Assembly: GCA_963783355.1 (NCBI GenBank)
Contig: CAWANF010000007.1
Span: forward strand, 1-64,000
Direction: 5' to 3'
Length of the DNA: 64,000 nucleotides
From: CAWANF01 sp963783355
GTDB taxonomy: Bacteria; Bacteroidota; Rhodothermia; Balneolales; DATFMH01
Positions 15,606-25,165 of the stretch are shown piece after piece. Both the position numbers and the translations under genes were made by a program. Within the stretch, counting starts at the first letter, position 1. The number at the start of each line of letters is the position of its first letter. The notes beneath the pieces were generated by a model. It was not told the origin of the DNA. It was given only the letters and a program-made list of their open reading frames with translations, and made no database searches.

Positions 15606-17024
15606 ATGAGCAACTTTTTACCTGAAACTTTACAAATGTATGTACCCGATACGGTACAAATTGTTTATCTGATCGCCATTGTTTTATTTATCATTGGCCT
15701 GAAAAAACTAAGTTCCCCGGCTACTGCCAGAGGGGGAAACCAAATGGCAGCCGTAGGTATGTTCCTCGGTATCGTTGTCACCCTTTTAGACAAAGAAATC
15801 GTTTCATTTAACCTGATTATTATCGGTGTAATCATTGGAAGTTTAATCGGTGTGATAACTGCAAAAAAAGTAGCCATGACGGCTATGCCTGAAATGGTTG
15901 CCATTTTCAATGGTTTTGGAGGCGGCGCATCCGTACTGGTCGCTGTTGGTGAATTTGTTCGCCATTCACCCGGCTTTTTCGGATTCAACGAATTATTAAC
16001 GATCGGCCTGAGTATCCTCGTCGGTGCCGTTACCTTCACCGGTAGCTTCATTGCCTGGGGTAAATTGCAGGGTTTTGTTCCCGGACGACCTGTTGTTTTC
16101 AAAGGACAGAATGCTTTCAACGCACTCATCGCCCTGGTTACACTCGGTGGTATCGTTATGATGATTGTGGCTCCTGCCGAATATATTTACATGTATATTC
16201 TGATTGCCGTTTCACTCATCCTCGGTGTGCTGGTCGTTATTCCTATTGGTGGCGCCGACATGCCTGTTGTTATCGCGCTTCTGAACTCTTATTCCGGTAT
16301 CGCTGCCGGCTTGACGGGTTTTGTGCTGAATAACAACCTGCTGATCGTGAGTGGCGCCCTCGTCGGTGCATCTGGTATCATTCTTGCCAACCTGATGTGT
16401 AAAGCTATGAACCGATCACTTACCAACGTATTGTTCGGGGCTTTCGGAACAGATATTAAAACGGCAGGCGGAACAACCTCCGACTCAGACAAAACCGTTC
16501 GTGAAGCCCGCGCAAATGATGTGGCTGTCATGACGGCATATGCTCAAAAGGTTGTAATTGTTCCCGGTTACGGACTTGCCGTAGCACAGGCTCAACATAC
16601 CATCCGTGAAGTGGCCTCTATGCTGGAAGCCAAAGGTGTAGATGTAAAATACGGTATTCACCCGGTTGCCGGACGTATGCCTGGCCACATGAACGTATTG
16701 TTAGCCGAAGCCAATGTTCCGTATCCTCAACTTTATGATATGGATCAGATCAATCCGGAATTTGAATCTACGGATGTGGTCCTGGTTATCGGTGCTAACG
16801 ATGTTGTTAACCCCGGTGCGCGTACCAACCCGGGAAGCCCGATTTACGGAATGCCTATTTTGAATGTAGACGAAGCTAAGACAGTTGTCGTTTTCAAACG
16901 AAGCCTGAATCCTGGTTTTGCCGGAATAGATAATGAGCTGTTCTACAAACAAAATACTTACATGTTCTTCGGTGATGCCAAGAAATCCTTACAGGAACTG
17001 GTTACTGCCTTGAAAGAACTGTAA
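15606..17024 (+). CDS. pntB: NAD(P) transhydrogenase subunit beta
   Basis: 472 residues. The N-terminal half has about nine membrane helices, including GGNQMAAVGMFLGIVVTL and AIFNGFGGGASVLVAVGEF. The C-terminal cytoplasmic NADP-binding domain III carries VIVPGYGLAVAQAQHTIREV, HPVAGRMPGHMNVLLAEANV and VVLVIGANDVVNPGA, the hallmark NADP site. It completes the three-gene transhydrogenase. ATG at 15606. A GAG-rich heptamer array begins three bases after the stop and is followed by a good terminator at 17083, marking the operon end. Its likely role is NADPH supply for biosynthesis and redox defence. Confidence 0.97.
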   Translation: MSNFLPETLQMYVPDTVQIVYLIAIVLFIIGLKKLSSPATARGGNQMAAVGMFLGIVVTLLDKEIVSFNLIIIGVIIGSLIGVITAKKVAMTAMPEMVAIFNGFGGGASVLVAVGEFVRHSPGFFGFNELLTIGLSILVGAVTFTGSFIAWGKLQGFVPGRPVVFKGQNAFNALIALVTLGGIVMMIVAPAEYIYMYILIAVSLILGVLVVIPIGGADMPVVIALLNSYSGIAAGLTGFVLNNNLLIVSGALVGASGIILANLMCKAMNRSLTNVLFGAFGTDIKTAGGTTSDSDKTVREARANDVAVMTAYAQKVVIVPGYGLAVAQAQHTIREVASMLEAKGVDVKYGIHPVAGRMPGHMNVLLAEANVPYPQLYDMDQINPEFESTDVVLVIGANDVVNPGARTNPGSPIYGMPILNVDEAKTVVVFKRSLNPGFAGIDNELFYKQNTYMFFGDAKKSLQELVTALKEL

Positions 17025-17027
17025 TTG

Positions 17028-17062
17028 GAGTATTGAGTAGAGAGATTTGAGTAATGAGATCT
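17028..17062 (+). repeat. Five-unit GAG-type heptamer array after pntB
   Basis: In-phase units GAGTATT, GAGTAGA, GAGATTT, GAGTAAT and GAGATCT start three bases after the pntB stop. They differ from the NCARTNA class but share the 7-base period and the position next to a stop codon. Confidence 0.6.
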
Positions 17063-17082
17063 CTGTGCTAAGATAGATTTTG

Positions 17083-17118
17083 AACGCCTGGCGGATGTAT
17101 TCTGTCAGGCGTTTTTTT
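17083..17118 (+). terminator. Rho-independent terminator of the pnt operon
   Basis: The 8-bp stem AACGCCTG / CAGGCGTT is followed by seven T residues. It ends the transhydrogenase operon. Confidence 0.85.
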
Positions 17119-17122
17119 AGGG

Positions 17123-17150
17123 ACAATTAGCAGTGATCAATAAACAATGA
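17123..17150 (+). repeat. Four-unit NCARTNA heptamer array
   Basis: ACAATTA, GCAGTGA, TCAATAA and ACAATGA are in perfect phase, immediately behind the pnt terminator and on the pnt sense strand. Confidence 0.65.
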
Positions 17151-17663
17151 ACCATTTCCCTTGTTCCCATTCTCGGAAAAGTCGCAAGTTTGTACCTTGT
17201 GGCTTTTTTTATTAGCCACAGAGGTACGGAATAACACAGAAAGTTTTAGTCCGTCCCTGATGTGAAATAGCTCTTCATAATTAATCCGTGGCAATCTGCC
17301 CTGTTCGTATTGTCCCCCCAAAATTTGGCGGGGCAGATGCGTGCTATTTTTTAAGAAAAGCACATTCGGAGACTCCGGCGGCAGAGCCGGAATGACGCAA
17401 AATGATAGATTATTTGTATTCTCTTCGTAATCCTCTGTGCCCTTATCGTTTTATAAATTTTCCTGCTCAACCAGTTTTCGAGCTTCTCAGATACATTTAA
17501 CGATTAAAGAATACCGGTTTAACAGACAGGAAACAGAAGTAAAGCACTGCAAGAAGACGGTCAATTTAAATCACCAATTTATTCGTTTTTTATATATTTT
17601 ATACCCGTGGCTCTAAGTCACTGAATAATTGAGAACTACAAGAGAGACCCTAATTTTATTGAC
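17151..17663. other. Long spacer with dispersed CACAGAG-like pieces
   Basis: No convincing gene is present. A GCCACAGAGG...AACACAGAAAG stretch lies at 17213-17243, and its mirror (TTCGTAATCCTCTGTGCCC) lies near 17425-17443. Both belong to a dispersed family also seen at 10264 and 36520. A purine-rich stretch (GGCGGCAGAGCCGG) lies near 17378. The last 100 bases before the MORN lipoprotein are AT-rich and should contain its promoter. Confidence 0.5.
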
Positions 17664-18374
17664 ATGAGATACCTGTTCGCATTCCTGATGCTGTTTAGCA
17701 TCAACGCTTGTTCATCTTCAAACAAAACCAGCCAGCAGGCAACGAAAGGTTCATGCAAAGTTCTGGTTCCTGAATTGCAAAATTCATACACCGGCTCCTG
17801 TAAAAGAGGACTCGCTGAAGGCAAGGGTAAAGCTACTGGAATCGATAGGTATGAAGGTTCTTTCAAAAAAGGATTACCTGATGGAAAAGGAACTTATCAT
17901 TGGGCAAACGGGGCCGTTTACAAAGGTAACTGGTCCGGGGGGAAACGTGATGGATTCGGTGCCTATGAATATATACAAAATGGACAAAAAGTGACGCAAC
18001 AGGGCTACTGGGAGAATGATCAGTTTGTAGGAAACAAACGTCCACAACCCGATTATACTATCATTCGAAAAAGAAATATTGAACGAGTGAGCATCGTCAA
18101 CACATCGAAAATGGGAAATAATATCCAGCTCGTTTTTCAAAGAAACGGCAGTGATTCCAAATCGCTGATGACAAATCTCATGCTGCTTGGCAATTCCGGT
18201 ACACTTCGCAATGACCTGTTTTCCAGTTTTGTCGGTTTCGATAAAGTGACCTTCCCATTTACCGGCAAAATCAACTACAATATTTCCAATGCGACGAATT
18301 CGTACACATTAAATTGTGAACTAGAATTTAAGTTGAATAAACCGGGAAACTGGCAGATTACTATCGATAATTAG
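17664..18374 (+). CDS. MORN-repeat lipoprotein
   Basis: 236 residues. A short signal peptide ends in a lipobox (MLFSINAC, acylated Cys at about residue 16), so the product is membrane-anchored. Residues about 42-120 contain MORN repeats (YTGSCKRGLAEGKGKATG; YEGSFKKGLPDGKGTYHW; YKGNWSGGKRDGFGAYEY; GYWENDQFVGN). These are beta-hairpins often involved in membrane or protein contacts. The C-terminal about 110 residues look all-beta and I do not recognise them. No operon partner is visible. The stop codon TAG shares its last base with a GTCAGAA heptamer array. The function is unknown. Confidence 0.82.
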   Translation: MRYLFAFLMLFSINACSSSNKTSQQATKGSCKVLVPELQNSYTGSCKRGLAEGKGKATGIDRYEGSFKKGLPDGKGTYHWANGAVYKGNWSGGKRDGFGAYEYIQNGQKVTQQGYWENDQFVGNKRPQPDYTIIRKRNIERVSIVNTSKMGNNIQLVFQRNGSDSKSLMTNLMLLGNSGTLRNDLFSSFVGFDKVTFPFTGKINYNISNATNSYTLNCELEFKLNKPGNWQITIDN

Positions 18375-18411
18375 TCAGAAGTCAGAAGTCAGAAGAAGTC
18401 AGAAGTCAGAA
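18374..18411 (+). repeat. GTCAGAA heptamer array at the MORN-gene stop
   Basis: Five copies of GTCAGAA, three then two, are separated by a 3-base GAA insertion. The first copy overlaps the last base of the stop codon. Confidence 0.85.
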
Positions 18412-18506
18412 AAATATTATTTTTTATGGGTTTAGAACAATATAATAAGGGATAAGTTTCTGAATTCTATATATCGTCTTCTGTATTCCCAGGCATTGCG
18501 AATCCT

Positions 18507-19769
18507 TTAAGAGACTTCGTGTTCATAAAACTTCATGGCGGCCAGAAGGAAAAGAGTTGCTACGATCCCACAGGTTACCATAACCGTCATCAGGGCGTGA
18601 GCTAGTCCATTCGGACCGGTATAAACGTTATCGATTAAATAACCGGTTACCGGCGGACCAAAACCAAAACCGATGATACTAATCACAAACAAATAAACTC
18701 CTCCTGCCAGAGCTCTCATGCCCGGCTTCACCAAATCCTGAATAATCGCCGGTGCTACCCCATTGTATGATGAAGCGATACTTGCCCCCAAACCGATAAA
18801 CAGAAGCGCCTCAAATCCGGTTTTAGCATAAAATCCCAGGTAAAAAAACGGCAGGCATCCCAGGGCAGCAAAGATACCCAGCCAAAAACGTTTCCCACCC
18901 CCTTTTTTAGCCAGACGATCGGCCAGTTTACCGGAAATCATCACTGTCACTCCTGTCAAAAACATAAACCACCCATATTGTGGAAGCAGCAGTGGCGTAT
19001 GATAGCGATCCATAAAAATGTTGCTGATGAAAGCTAATAACGAATATCCGGAAAATGCCAGAAAAGCAAACCCCAGATTGTGCAGAACGATGGCGGGTTT
19101 CTTCAGGATATATGTCAAAACTTCCTTCAGTGAAGGCGTATTTTCCTGCTTTTTATGATCCGATATACCTCTCGGAATTTCTTTTATGTAATAGTAGGCG
19201 ATACCTGCCAGAAACACACCGGGAACGCCCACCGCATAGAAAGCAATTCTCCAGTTATACAACTCTCCAATAGTGCCGCCAATTAAAAATGAAAGCCCGA
19301 TGCCGATGAAAATACCCGAAGTATAAATGGAAATAACCGTAGCTCTTTGGGAAGGTTTGAAATAATCGGACAGCAGGGAATACGCAGCCGGACTGCACGC
19401 TGCCTCATTGATACCGACAAGAATACGCGCCATTAACAGAAGTCCGAATGAGGTGGCCAGTCCACTGAAGAATGTCGCGAGGCTCCAGATCAACAAACCG
19501 ATAACAATGACCACTCTGCGTGAATAGACATCCGCAAGACGCCCCATAGGTATCCCAAAGATGGCATAAAAGAATGAGAATGCGGTTCCGTACAAATAGC
19601 CAATCTGCAGATTGGAGATCCCCAGGTCCCGGCGAATCTGAGTCGCTAAAACGGCTACTATCTGCCGGTCAACGAAATTAATGGTATAGATCAGTGTCAA
19701 AATGACCAACACACCGACCGCATATCGGCTCCCAATTTTTTTTACATCAAATGATTCGGAATGGGACAT
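18507..19769 (-). CDS. Major facilitator superfamily transporter, spinster-like
   Basis: 420 residues with 12 hydrophobic helices. The signature in helices 1-3, INFVDRQIVAVLATQIRRDL then YLYGTAFSFFYAIFGIPMGR followed by LADVYSRR, is that of the spinster/hexuronate-like MFS branch. A central loop (DHKKQENTPSLKEV) separates the two six-helix halves. The substrate cannot be predicted; family members move sphingolipid-type lipids, sugars or organic acids. ATG at 19769. It is monocistronic, downstream of a terminator that ends the Gld-like operon. No obvious terminator of its own is seen before the convergent MORN gene. Confidence 0.9.
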   Translation of the reverse strand: MSHSESFDVKKIGSRYAVGVLVILTLIYTINFVDRQIVAVLATQIRRDLGISNLQIGYLYGTAFSFFYAIFGIPMGRLADVYSRRVVIVIGLLIWSLATFFSGLATSFGLLLMARILVGINEAACSPAAYSLLSDYFKPSQRATVISIYTSGIFIGIGLSFLIGGTIGELYNWRIAFYAVGVPGVFLAGIAYYYIKEIPRGISDHKKQENTPSLKEVLTYILKKPAIVLHNLGFAFLAFSGYSLLAFISNIFMDRYHTPLLLPQYGWFMFLTGVTVMISGKLADRLAKKGGGKRFWLGIFAALGCLPFFYLGFYAKTGFEALLFIGLGASIASSYNGVAPAIIQDLVKPGMRALAGGVYLFVISIIGFGFGPPVTGYLIDNVYTGPNGLAHALMTVMVTCGIVATLFLLAAMKFYEHEVS

Positions 19770-19916
19770 TCAATAAACTTATTAAAGGGAGATATTTTGT
19801 TGCGGAAAGATAAGGCTATGAATAATCAGGATAAATAAAATCTTGGGATGAGTACGGACGTAGCCTATTACGTCCGTACATATTTAAAGATTGATAAATA
19901 ACATCAACTATTCTTC

Positions 19917-19952
19917 AAAAAAAAGCCGCTGCTTTCAAATGAAAACAACGGC
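19917..19952 (-). terminator. Terminator of the Gld-like ABC operon
   Basis: On the minus strand GCCGTTG and CAGCGGC pair (one G-U) across a short loop and are followed by a run of T (the A-run at 19917-19924 on the plus strand). It lies 34 bases beyond the DUF4340 gene stop. Confidence 0.7.
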
Positions 19953-19985
19953 CTTACCTACTAACTAACTCAGAAAAAAAACTAT

Positions 19986-20960
19986 TTAATGTTTCATTTT
20001 CAGCTTTTTGTTCATATGAACATGAGTCTTTTTCAATAAATATTTTCTGGATCGGAAAACTTCTTCATCAAACAGCTTTTTGTTTTCCGTGAATACATAC
20101 GGATAACCATTTGTTATGCCAATGTAGGATTTTTTATCCTTAGTATCCGGTTTAAATTTGAGATCTTTTACAACCCCGTTCGTTAAATGGATCTTTATCT
20201 CGTACAATGGCTTACCAAATTCGGATGGAGTCATGCCATTTTCATAATCGTATGCCGAGAAATTCAGAAAATGATCCAGCACGCTCGTGAAGATGCCCAT
20301 ATCGAGCGTATCTTTTCCGCTGACCCACTGCCCTTTTTTCACCGGTTCGGCGCTGAATGAACTGTCGGCCGGATAGATCATATCTATTTTTGAAATATTC
20401 GCTTTTTTAATCGTCCAAATTTTACGATTCCGCCATTTATTCAACTTTTTAGTGAATGAATCCGAAAGATACCCATTCACAGCATACACATTATTTTGTC
20501 CTGAAGGGCGAACATAGGTAGTCATCTGACCGGGCCCGGAATATTGAAAACGGCCAATATAAAAATCAGACAGATTCTTATTTCCGTCATTAATCTGAAC
20601 CCGGGTTCCCGTCGAATCAACCTCATACCTGCGGAATTTATTCTTGTCCCTCGTCACAATAGATGTCGGCATGATATTATTTACCTGTTCCAAAGCATTA
20701 GCAACCTGTTGCCGATCGGCTTTATACACTTTGGTTCCTGTTGCCGATTTAACTTTCCACATTTTATTGACTTTATTCAGGACTACATCACCTGTTTTAC
20801 CATTTTCAATAGTAATTTTATTCACTTTGGCAGTGTCGAATTTGACAACCGCATTTCTGAGGCCGCTGCTTGTATTACTATTGCCGGTCCATTTTACCAA
20901 GCCCGTTATCACCAGCAAAATTACAAATAGGGCTAAAAGTGTTTTTGTTGCATTACTCAT
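19986..20960 (-). CDS. DUF4340 domain protein
   Basis: 324 residues. One N-terminal membrane helix (TLLALFVILLVITGLVKW) precedes an extracytoplasmic beta-rich domain with the DUF4340 pattern: KVNKITIENGKTGDVVLNK early, then RKIWTIKKANISKIDMIYP and WVSGKDTLDMGIFTSVLDHF. DUF4340 proteins usually lie directly downstream of GldG-like genes and are presumed accessory parts of that ABC system (context knowledge; mechanism unknown). It starts at ATG 20960, 12 bp after the GldG-like gene, and is last in the operon before the terminator. Confidence 0.87.
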   Translation of the reverse strand: MSNATKTLLALFVILLVITGLVKWTGNSNTSSGLRNAVVKFDTAKVNKITIENGKTGDVVLNKVNKMWKVKSATGTKVYKADRQQVANALEQVNNIMPTSIVTRDKNKFRRYEVDSTGTRVQINDGNKNLSDFYIGRFQYSGPGQMTTYVRPSGQNNVYAVNGYLSDSFTKKLNKWRNRKIWTIKKANISKIDMIYPADSSFSAEPVKKGQWVSGKDTLDMGIFTSVLDHFLNFSAYDYENGMTPSEFGKPLYEIKIHLTNGVVKDLKFKPDTKDKKSYIGITNGYPYVFTENKKLFDEEVFRSRKYLLKKTHVHMNKKLKMKH

Positions 20961-20972
20961 ATCTGTCCCTGT

Positions 20973-22553
20973 TTATAATCCTTCTTCCATCCAATGACGG
21001 CGTTGTGTTTTACGTTTTTCATATCGATAGAATCCATATCCCAGCACTATGATAATCGGGAAGAATACATTTATATATTTCAATATCATCTTTGTACTGT
21101 CTTCTACTATTTCCAGCGGCCTGTCCGTGGTTGCTTTTGTACGCAACGCCATCAATCCGGTATCATCAGCAAGATAATCGACACTGTTCACCATTAAATT
21201 AATATTATCACCCGGCAACTGATGTTGATTATGAGGCTGTCCATTATCCAGGAAACCTCCATTTCCTATGACAATAAGCGAGGTTGGTACACTCTCTTTC
21301 AACCGGACGTGAACACTGTCGTTGTCCGCAAAAGCAGAGCGGAATTTACCGCTAATCATGGCGGCTACAGGTATGTAAGAATCATCAAATTGTGATTTCT
21401 GCCATTTTTGAAAAGGATTGACATTTAAATATCCTTTTGCTTTACCTGACTTTTTAGAGGTTGTCGCCAAAACCGTGATCTTCTGTGCCGTATCAGCCAG
21501 AGTTGTGTCTATCGACGACGTAAATCTCAATGCCACGGCTTCCAGGCCTTTAGTAATCGGATTATTACTAAAATTGATAATTTCAGGCATATAAGGATAC
21601 CTAACCTGATTCATAAAATTAAAACCGCCCTGTTGTTGCGAAATATTTATCGTGCTGGCACTCAAATCACGGACCAGGTCGCTATTGATGGGCAAATGAT
21701 AGCTGGCAAGCAGGTTATCGATGCCATAATCAGCAGGCATGGCATATCCACGCCGCATATCAGCGTTCACTTTACTGATGGCGAATATGACTTTCCCACC
21801 CGACATGATATACTGGTCAATAGCTTTCTCTTCTTTTTGATCCAGCTTTTTTGTCGGCCTGATAACCATCAATACATTGATATCTGCAGGTACCGACGTC
21901 GTATCGAGTCCGGCTACATTTTCGACATCAAATTCCTGGCTTAAAGCCTGCATCAGCTCGGGCATATTACCTCTGTCCAGTTCACCGCTTCCTTCCAGCA
22001 AACCAATTTTCGGCTTTTTCCTGATGATCAATTTTTTAATCGTGCTTGCAATTTTATATTCAAGCGGCATGCCTGGTTTAATGAATGATATAACCTGGGT
22101 CTTGCCATCATATTCAAATTCAGCACCAAGGTAAGCTTTCTTTTGTGACATCTGGTCCCGTTTTCTTACATCTACCATAACCGGACCTATACCACTTTGC
22201 TGAGCTTTCTTCTCCGCGGCTTTATTCTTATTCGGATCAACAAATTTGTACTCAATATTATCACCGGAATACTTACGAAACTCTTCCAGCAAATCTTTAA
22301 ATTGTTTCTGAACCGAAACCAGCTGGGGAGGCAGCTTGCTCGAAAAATAAGCCGTAACCGTAATCGGATCTTTTATGGATTTGGCGATATTTTTACTGGG
22401 CTGCGATAACGTGTATTGATGATTTTGTGTCAAATCCAGTTGAAATAGCATTCCTGAAAACAAGTAATTCAATGTTATCAGGATACCGATAACCAATACA
22501 ACCTGTATAAACGATTCTTTTTTATTCTGTAGAAATCCATCAAAAAATTTCAT
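20973..22553 (-). CDS. GldG-like substrate-binding/auxiliary protein of ABC transporter
   Basis: 526 residues from the ATG at 22553. An N-terminal membrane helix (VLVIGILITLNYLFSGMLF) is followed by the GldG/DUF-type N domain with the marker YTLSQPSKNIAKSIKDPITV. A Rossmann-like middle region contains KPKIGLLEGSGELDRGNMPEL and the intramolecular repeat MVIRPTKKLDQKEEKAID. There is a C-terminal membrane helix (YINVFFPIIIVLGYGFYRY). The start is decided by a TGATG overlap with the permease stop and a perfect AGGAGG eight bases upstream. A TTG at 22559 is less likely. In Flavobacterium GldA/F/G is needed for gliding; relatives in non-gliders have unknown cargo. Confidence 0.9.
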   Translation of the reverse strand: MKFFDGFLQNKKESFIQVVLVIGILITLNYLFSGMLFQLDLTQNHQYTLSQPSKNIAKSIKDPITVTAYFSSKLPPQLVSVQKQFKDLLEEFRKYSGDNIEYKFVDPNKNKAAEKKAQQSGIGPVMVDVRKRDQMSQKKAYLGAEFEYDGKTQVISFIKPGMPLEYKIASTIKKLIIRKKPKIGLLEGSGELDRGNMPELMQALSQEFDVENVAGLDTTSVPADINVLMVIRPTKKLDQKEEKAIDQYIMSGGKVIFAISKVNADMRRGYAMPADYGIDNLLASYHLPINSDLVRDLSASTINISQQQGGFNFMNQVRYPYMPEIINFSNNPITKGLEAVALRFTSSIDTTLADTAQKITVLATTSKKSGKAKGYLNVNPFQKWQKSQFDDSYIPVAAMISGKFRSAFADNDSVHVRLKESVPTSLIVIGNGGFLDNGQPHNQHQLPGDNINLMVNSVDYLADDTGLMALRTKATTDRPLEIVEDSTKMILKYINVFFPIIIVLGYGFYRYEKRKTQRRHWMEEGL

Positions 22554-23272
22554 CACCAAACCCTCCTTCTCAATGATGTTGTTGCCAATACCAATCCAAG
22601 GCCGATAAGCGAGAACAAATAAATAAGATCGGTTATTCCAATAACACCTTTGGCCATCGTCCCGAAATGGGTCGACAGGCTCAGATAATTGAAGATATTC
22701 GCCAGAAACGACGGGGCTACCGGCACCATCACATCAAAAAGAAACTGGAAGAAGAAACCGATAAACAGGCTCATTATGAAAGCGACAATGGTATTGCTCG
22801 TAAGGCTGGAAGCAAAAATCCCAATACTCACATACACTCCGCTGATTAAAATAAGAGCCAGGTATCCTCCGAAAACCGCACCGTTGTCAATATTGCCAAG
22901 GTTGGCAATGGTGATGTAGTACACTACCGTTGGAATGATGGAGATGACGATTAAAAGCCAGGATGCCAGCCATTTTCCGGCAACAATCTGAAAATCACTT
23001 ATGGGTTTTGTTGCAAGCAGTTCCAGCGTCCCGCTTTTTCGTTCATCCGCCAGTGTTCTCATGGTTACTGCCGGAATAAAAAAGAAAAGCGTCCAAAAAG
23101 AGACCGCAAAGAACGACATGAGCGAGGCTTGCCCGACATAAAAAATGTCGGAACCGATTAGCCAGGTGAACACACCGCTCAATCCTAAAAATACAATAAT
23201 GATGATATAAGCCATGAGGGAATCGAAGAACGAATTGACCTCACGCTTACAAATAGTCCAAATATTATGCAT
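22553..23272 (-). CDS. ABC-2 type permease, GldF-like
   Basis: 239 residues with six hydrophobic helices. The N-terminus IWTICKREVNSFFDSLMAYI is the usual start of GldF/ABC-2 permeases, and RTLADERKSGTLELLATKPI is the conserved cytoplasmic coupling motif of this family. ATG at 23272. The gene lies eight bases after the ATPase and overlaps the GldG-like gene by one base (TGATG), so translation is coupled. It forms the membrane channel of the four-gene transporter. Confidence 0.92.
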   Translation of the reverse strand: MHNIWTICKREVNSFFDSLMAYIIIIVFLGLSGVFTWLIGSDIFYVGQASLMSFFAVSFWTLFFFIPAVTMRTLADERKSGTLELLATKPISDFQIVAGKWLASWLLIVISIIPTVVYYITIANLGNIDNGAVFGGYLALILISGVYVSIGIFASSLTSNTIVAFIMSLFIGFFFQFLFDVMVPVAPSFLANIFNYLSLSTHFGTMAKGVIGITDLIYLFSLIGLGLVLATTSLRRRVW

Positions 23273-23280
23273 AGGGCTAA

Positions 23281-24213
23281 CTAATTTTTGTTTGCCGTTA
23301 ATTCCCTAAAGATGTCTTCGAGGCTGGTTTGTACCGGGGTCATTTGAAGAAGTACCCAGCCTTTTTCTACACAGAGCCTGAAAATATTTTCCTGCGTATT
23401 CGTATCCGGTTTGGCATCGACGTACCATAAATTATTTTCTTTATCCGCCGGAGTAACATTGACTACGCTTTCCATTTTCACGAGCGTATCCGCAACACTG
23501 TTTTCATTGCTTTGTATTTGCACCAAAACCCGATCGCTGCCGGTCGCCCTTCGGGCCAGTTCTGCTGTCGTTCCATTGGCAACCAGTTTGCCACGACTGA
23601 TAATTAATATGCGATCGCAGGTCATTTCCACTTCCTTCAGGATATGAGAACTCAGCATCACCGTTTTTTCCCTGCCGATATCTTTAATAAGGGAACGTAT
23701 CTCGACGATTTGATTCGGATCGAGACCGGTTGTGGGTTCATCAAGAATCAACACATCAGGATCATGAATCAATGATTGTGCCAGGCCGACCCGCTGACGA
23801 TATCCTTTCGATAGTTCGCCAATATTTTTATGCATTTCATTGCCGAGTCCGCACACATCTATCATTTCACGTACACGCTTGTCGATATCAGCGGATGGCA
23901 TATTTTGCAATTCAGCAGTATATCGCAGATAATCGACAATACTCATATCCAGATAAAGTGGATTGTTTTCGGGCAAATACCCTATTCGCTTTCTCACTTC
24001 TTGCGAATCATCAAAAATACTATAACCGTCTAATTCGACACTGCCGGAAGTAGGTTTTAAAAAGCACGTTATGATTTTCATCGTCGTACTTTTTCCGGCT
24101 CCATTGGGCCCGAGAAAACCGAGAATCTCGCCGGTTTTCACTTCAAAAGTAATATTATCTACAGCTTTTTGTGGCCCATATACCTTTGTCAGGTTCTCAA
24201 CCGATATGGCCAT
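23281..24213 (-). CDS. ABC transporter ATP-binding protein, GldA-like
   Basis: 310 residues. It has Walker A GPNGAGKST, signature LSKGYRQRVGLAQSL, Walker B VLILDEPTTGLDP and the H-loop SSHIL. A C-terminal about 80-residue extension (SDRVLVQIQSNENSVADTLV) is typical of NatA/GldA exporter ATPases with DUF4162-like tails. It is first in the minus-strand operon ATPase - permease - GldG-like - DUF4340. ATG at 24213. The 231-bp upstream spacer is shared with the divergent nth gene. Confidence 0.93.
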   Translation of the reverse strand: MAISVENLTKVYGPQKAVDNITFEVKTGEILGFLGPNGAGKSTTMKIITCFLKPTSGSVELDGYSIFDDSQEVRKRIGYLPENNPLYLDMSIVDYLRYTAELQNMPSADIDKRVREMIDVCGLGNEMHKNIGELSKGYRQRVGLAQSLIHDPDVLILDEPTTGLDPNQIVEIRSLIKDIGREKTVMLSSHILKEVEMTCDRILIISRGKLVANGTTAELARRATGSDRVLVQIQSNENSVADTLVKMESVVNVTPADKENNLWYVDAKPDTNTQENIFRLCVEKGWVLLQMTPVQTSLEDIFRELTANKN

Positions 24214-24376
24214 AAAACGATTTGTTTTAAGTTTTTGTTATCTTTAAAAAAATAAAATACACTCCCAGTCTTCAGTATTCCTCTTAGCCTGGTTTGGAAA
24301 AGTATAACGCGTGAAAAAACGTACCCTTTGTTAGAAAATTGTATCAAAAAAGGGATTTTTTTGAAATGAATGAAAT

Positions 24377-24404
24377 TTGAATTTTACATTTCCCGACTTA
24401 TAAT
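24377..24404 (+). promoter_or_regulatory. nth: Sigma-70-like promoter upstream of nth
   Basis: TTGAAT at 24377-24382 and a perfect TATAAT at 24399-24404 have a 16-bp spacer and lie 40 bases before the nth ATG. This AT-rich spacer makes chance matches possible. Confidence 0.4.
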
Positions 24405-24444
24405 GCTGATTATTATAAATAACCGAGAAAAGAATTGAATCATT

Positions 24445-25143
24445 ATGGCGCAGTCAAATAATGGAAATATGAAGCTCCCCAAAAAATCGAAAGCCGAAAA
24501 AGAACGAGCGGCAGATTTACTAAAAGAGCTGTACGAAAAGTATCCCGGAGCCGAATGCGCCTTAATTCACAAAAACCCTTTTGAGCTGTTGGTGGCAACC
24601 ATCCTGAGCGCCCAATGCACCGACGAACGGGTCAACAAAGTGACCCCACAATTATTTAAGGATTATCCCAGTCCGGAAGCTTTTTCAAAAGCGGATATTC
24701 ATGACCTGGAACTAGCTGTTAAGTCTACCGGATTCTATCGTAATAAAGCTAAATCGATCAAAGTATCATCCGGGATCATTGTAGAACAATTCGATGGTAA
24801 GGTCCCGGAAACCATGGATGAGTTATTACAATTGCGTGGTGTTGCCCGAAAGACCGCCAATGTTGTCCTTGGCAACTCGTACGGAAAAAACGTTGGGGTA
24901 GTGGTAGATACCCATATTAAACGATTATCCAATCGATTCGGACTCACGAAACACACCAATACCGACAAAATAGAAAAGGATTTGATGGCGTTATTTCCAA
25001 GTGAACATTGGACGAACCTGGCTCATTTGCTGATTCAACACGGACGTAAGGTATGTAAAGCCAGGATTTCTAAAGCACCTGACGATCCTATTTGCAAGAA
25101 ATACGGCATCCGTTGCGAATGCCAAAAAATGAGAAATAAGTAA
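24445..25143 (+). CDS. nth: Endonuclease III (DNA glycosylase/AP lyase) with atypical cysteine spacing
   Basis: 232 residues. The helix-hairpin-helix LQLRGVARKTANVVLGN carries the catalytic lysine K136, and VVVDTHIKR carries the catalytic aspartate D155. It removes oxidised pyrimidines and cleaves abasic sites. The family [4Fe-4S] loop is normally C-X6-C-X2-C-X5-C; here the cysteines are C204-X12-C217-X6-C224-X1-C226. The region was re-read from the DNA and shows no frameshift. The cluster may therefore be differently built or absent. ATG at 24445. The Memo-family gene follows after 22 bp, probably in one operon. Confidence 0.93.
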   Translation: MAQSNNGNMKLPKKSKAEKERAADLLKELYEKYPGAECALIHKNPFELLVATILSAQCTDERVNKVTPQLFKDYPSPEAFSKADIHDLELAVKSTGFYRNKAKSIKVSSGIIVEQFDGKVPETMDELLQLRGVARKTANVVLGNSYGKNVGVVVDTHIKRLSNRFGLTKHTNTDKIEKDLMALFPSEHWTNLAHLLIQHGRKVCKARISKAPDDPICKKYGIRCECQKMRNK

Positions 25144-25165
25144 GCTATAAAGGGGCAAAAATCAT

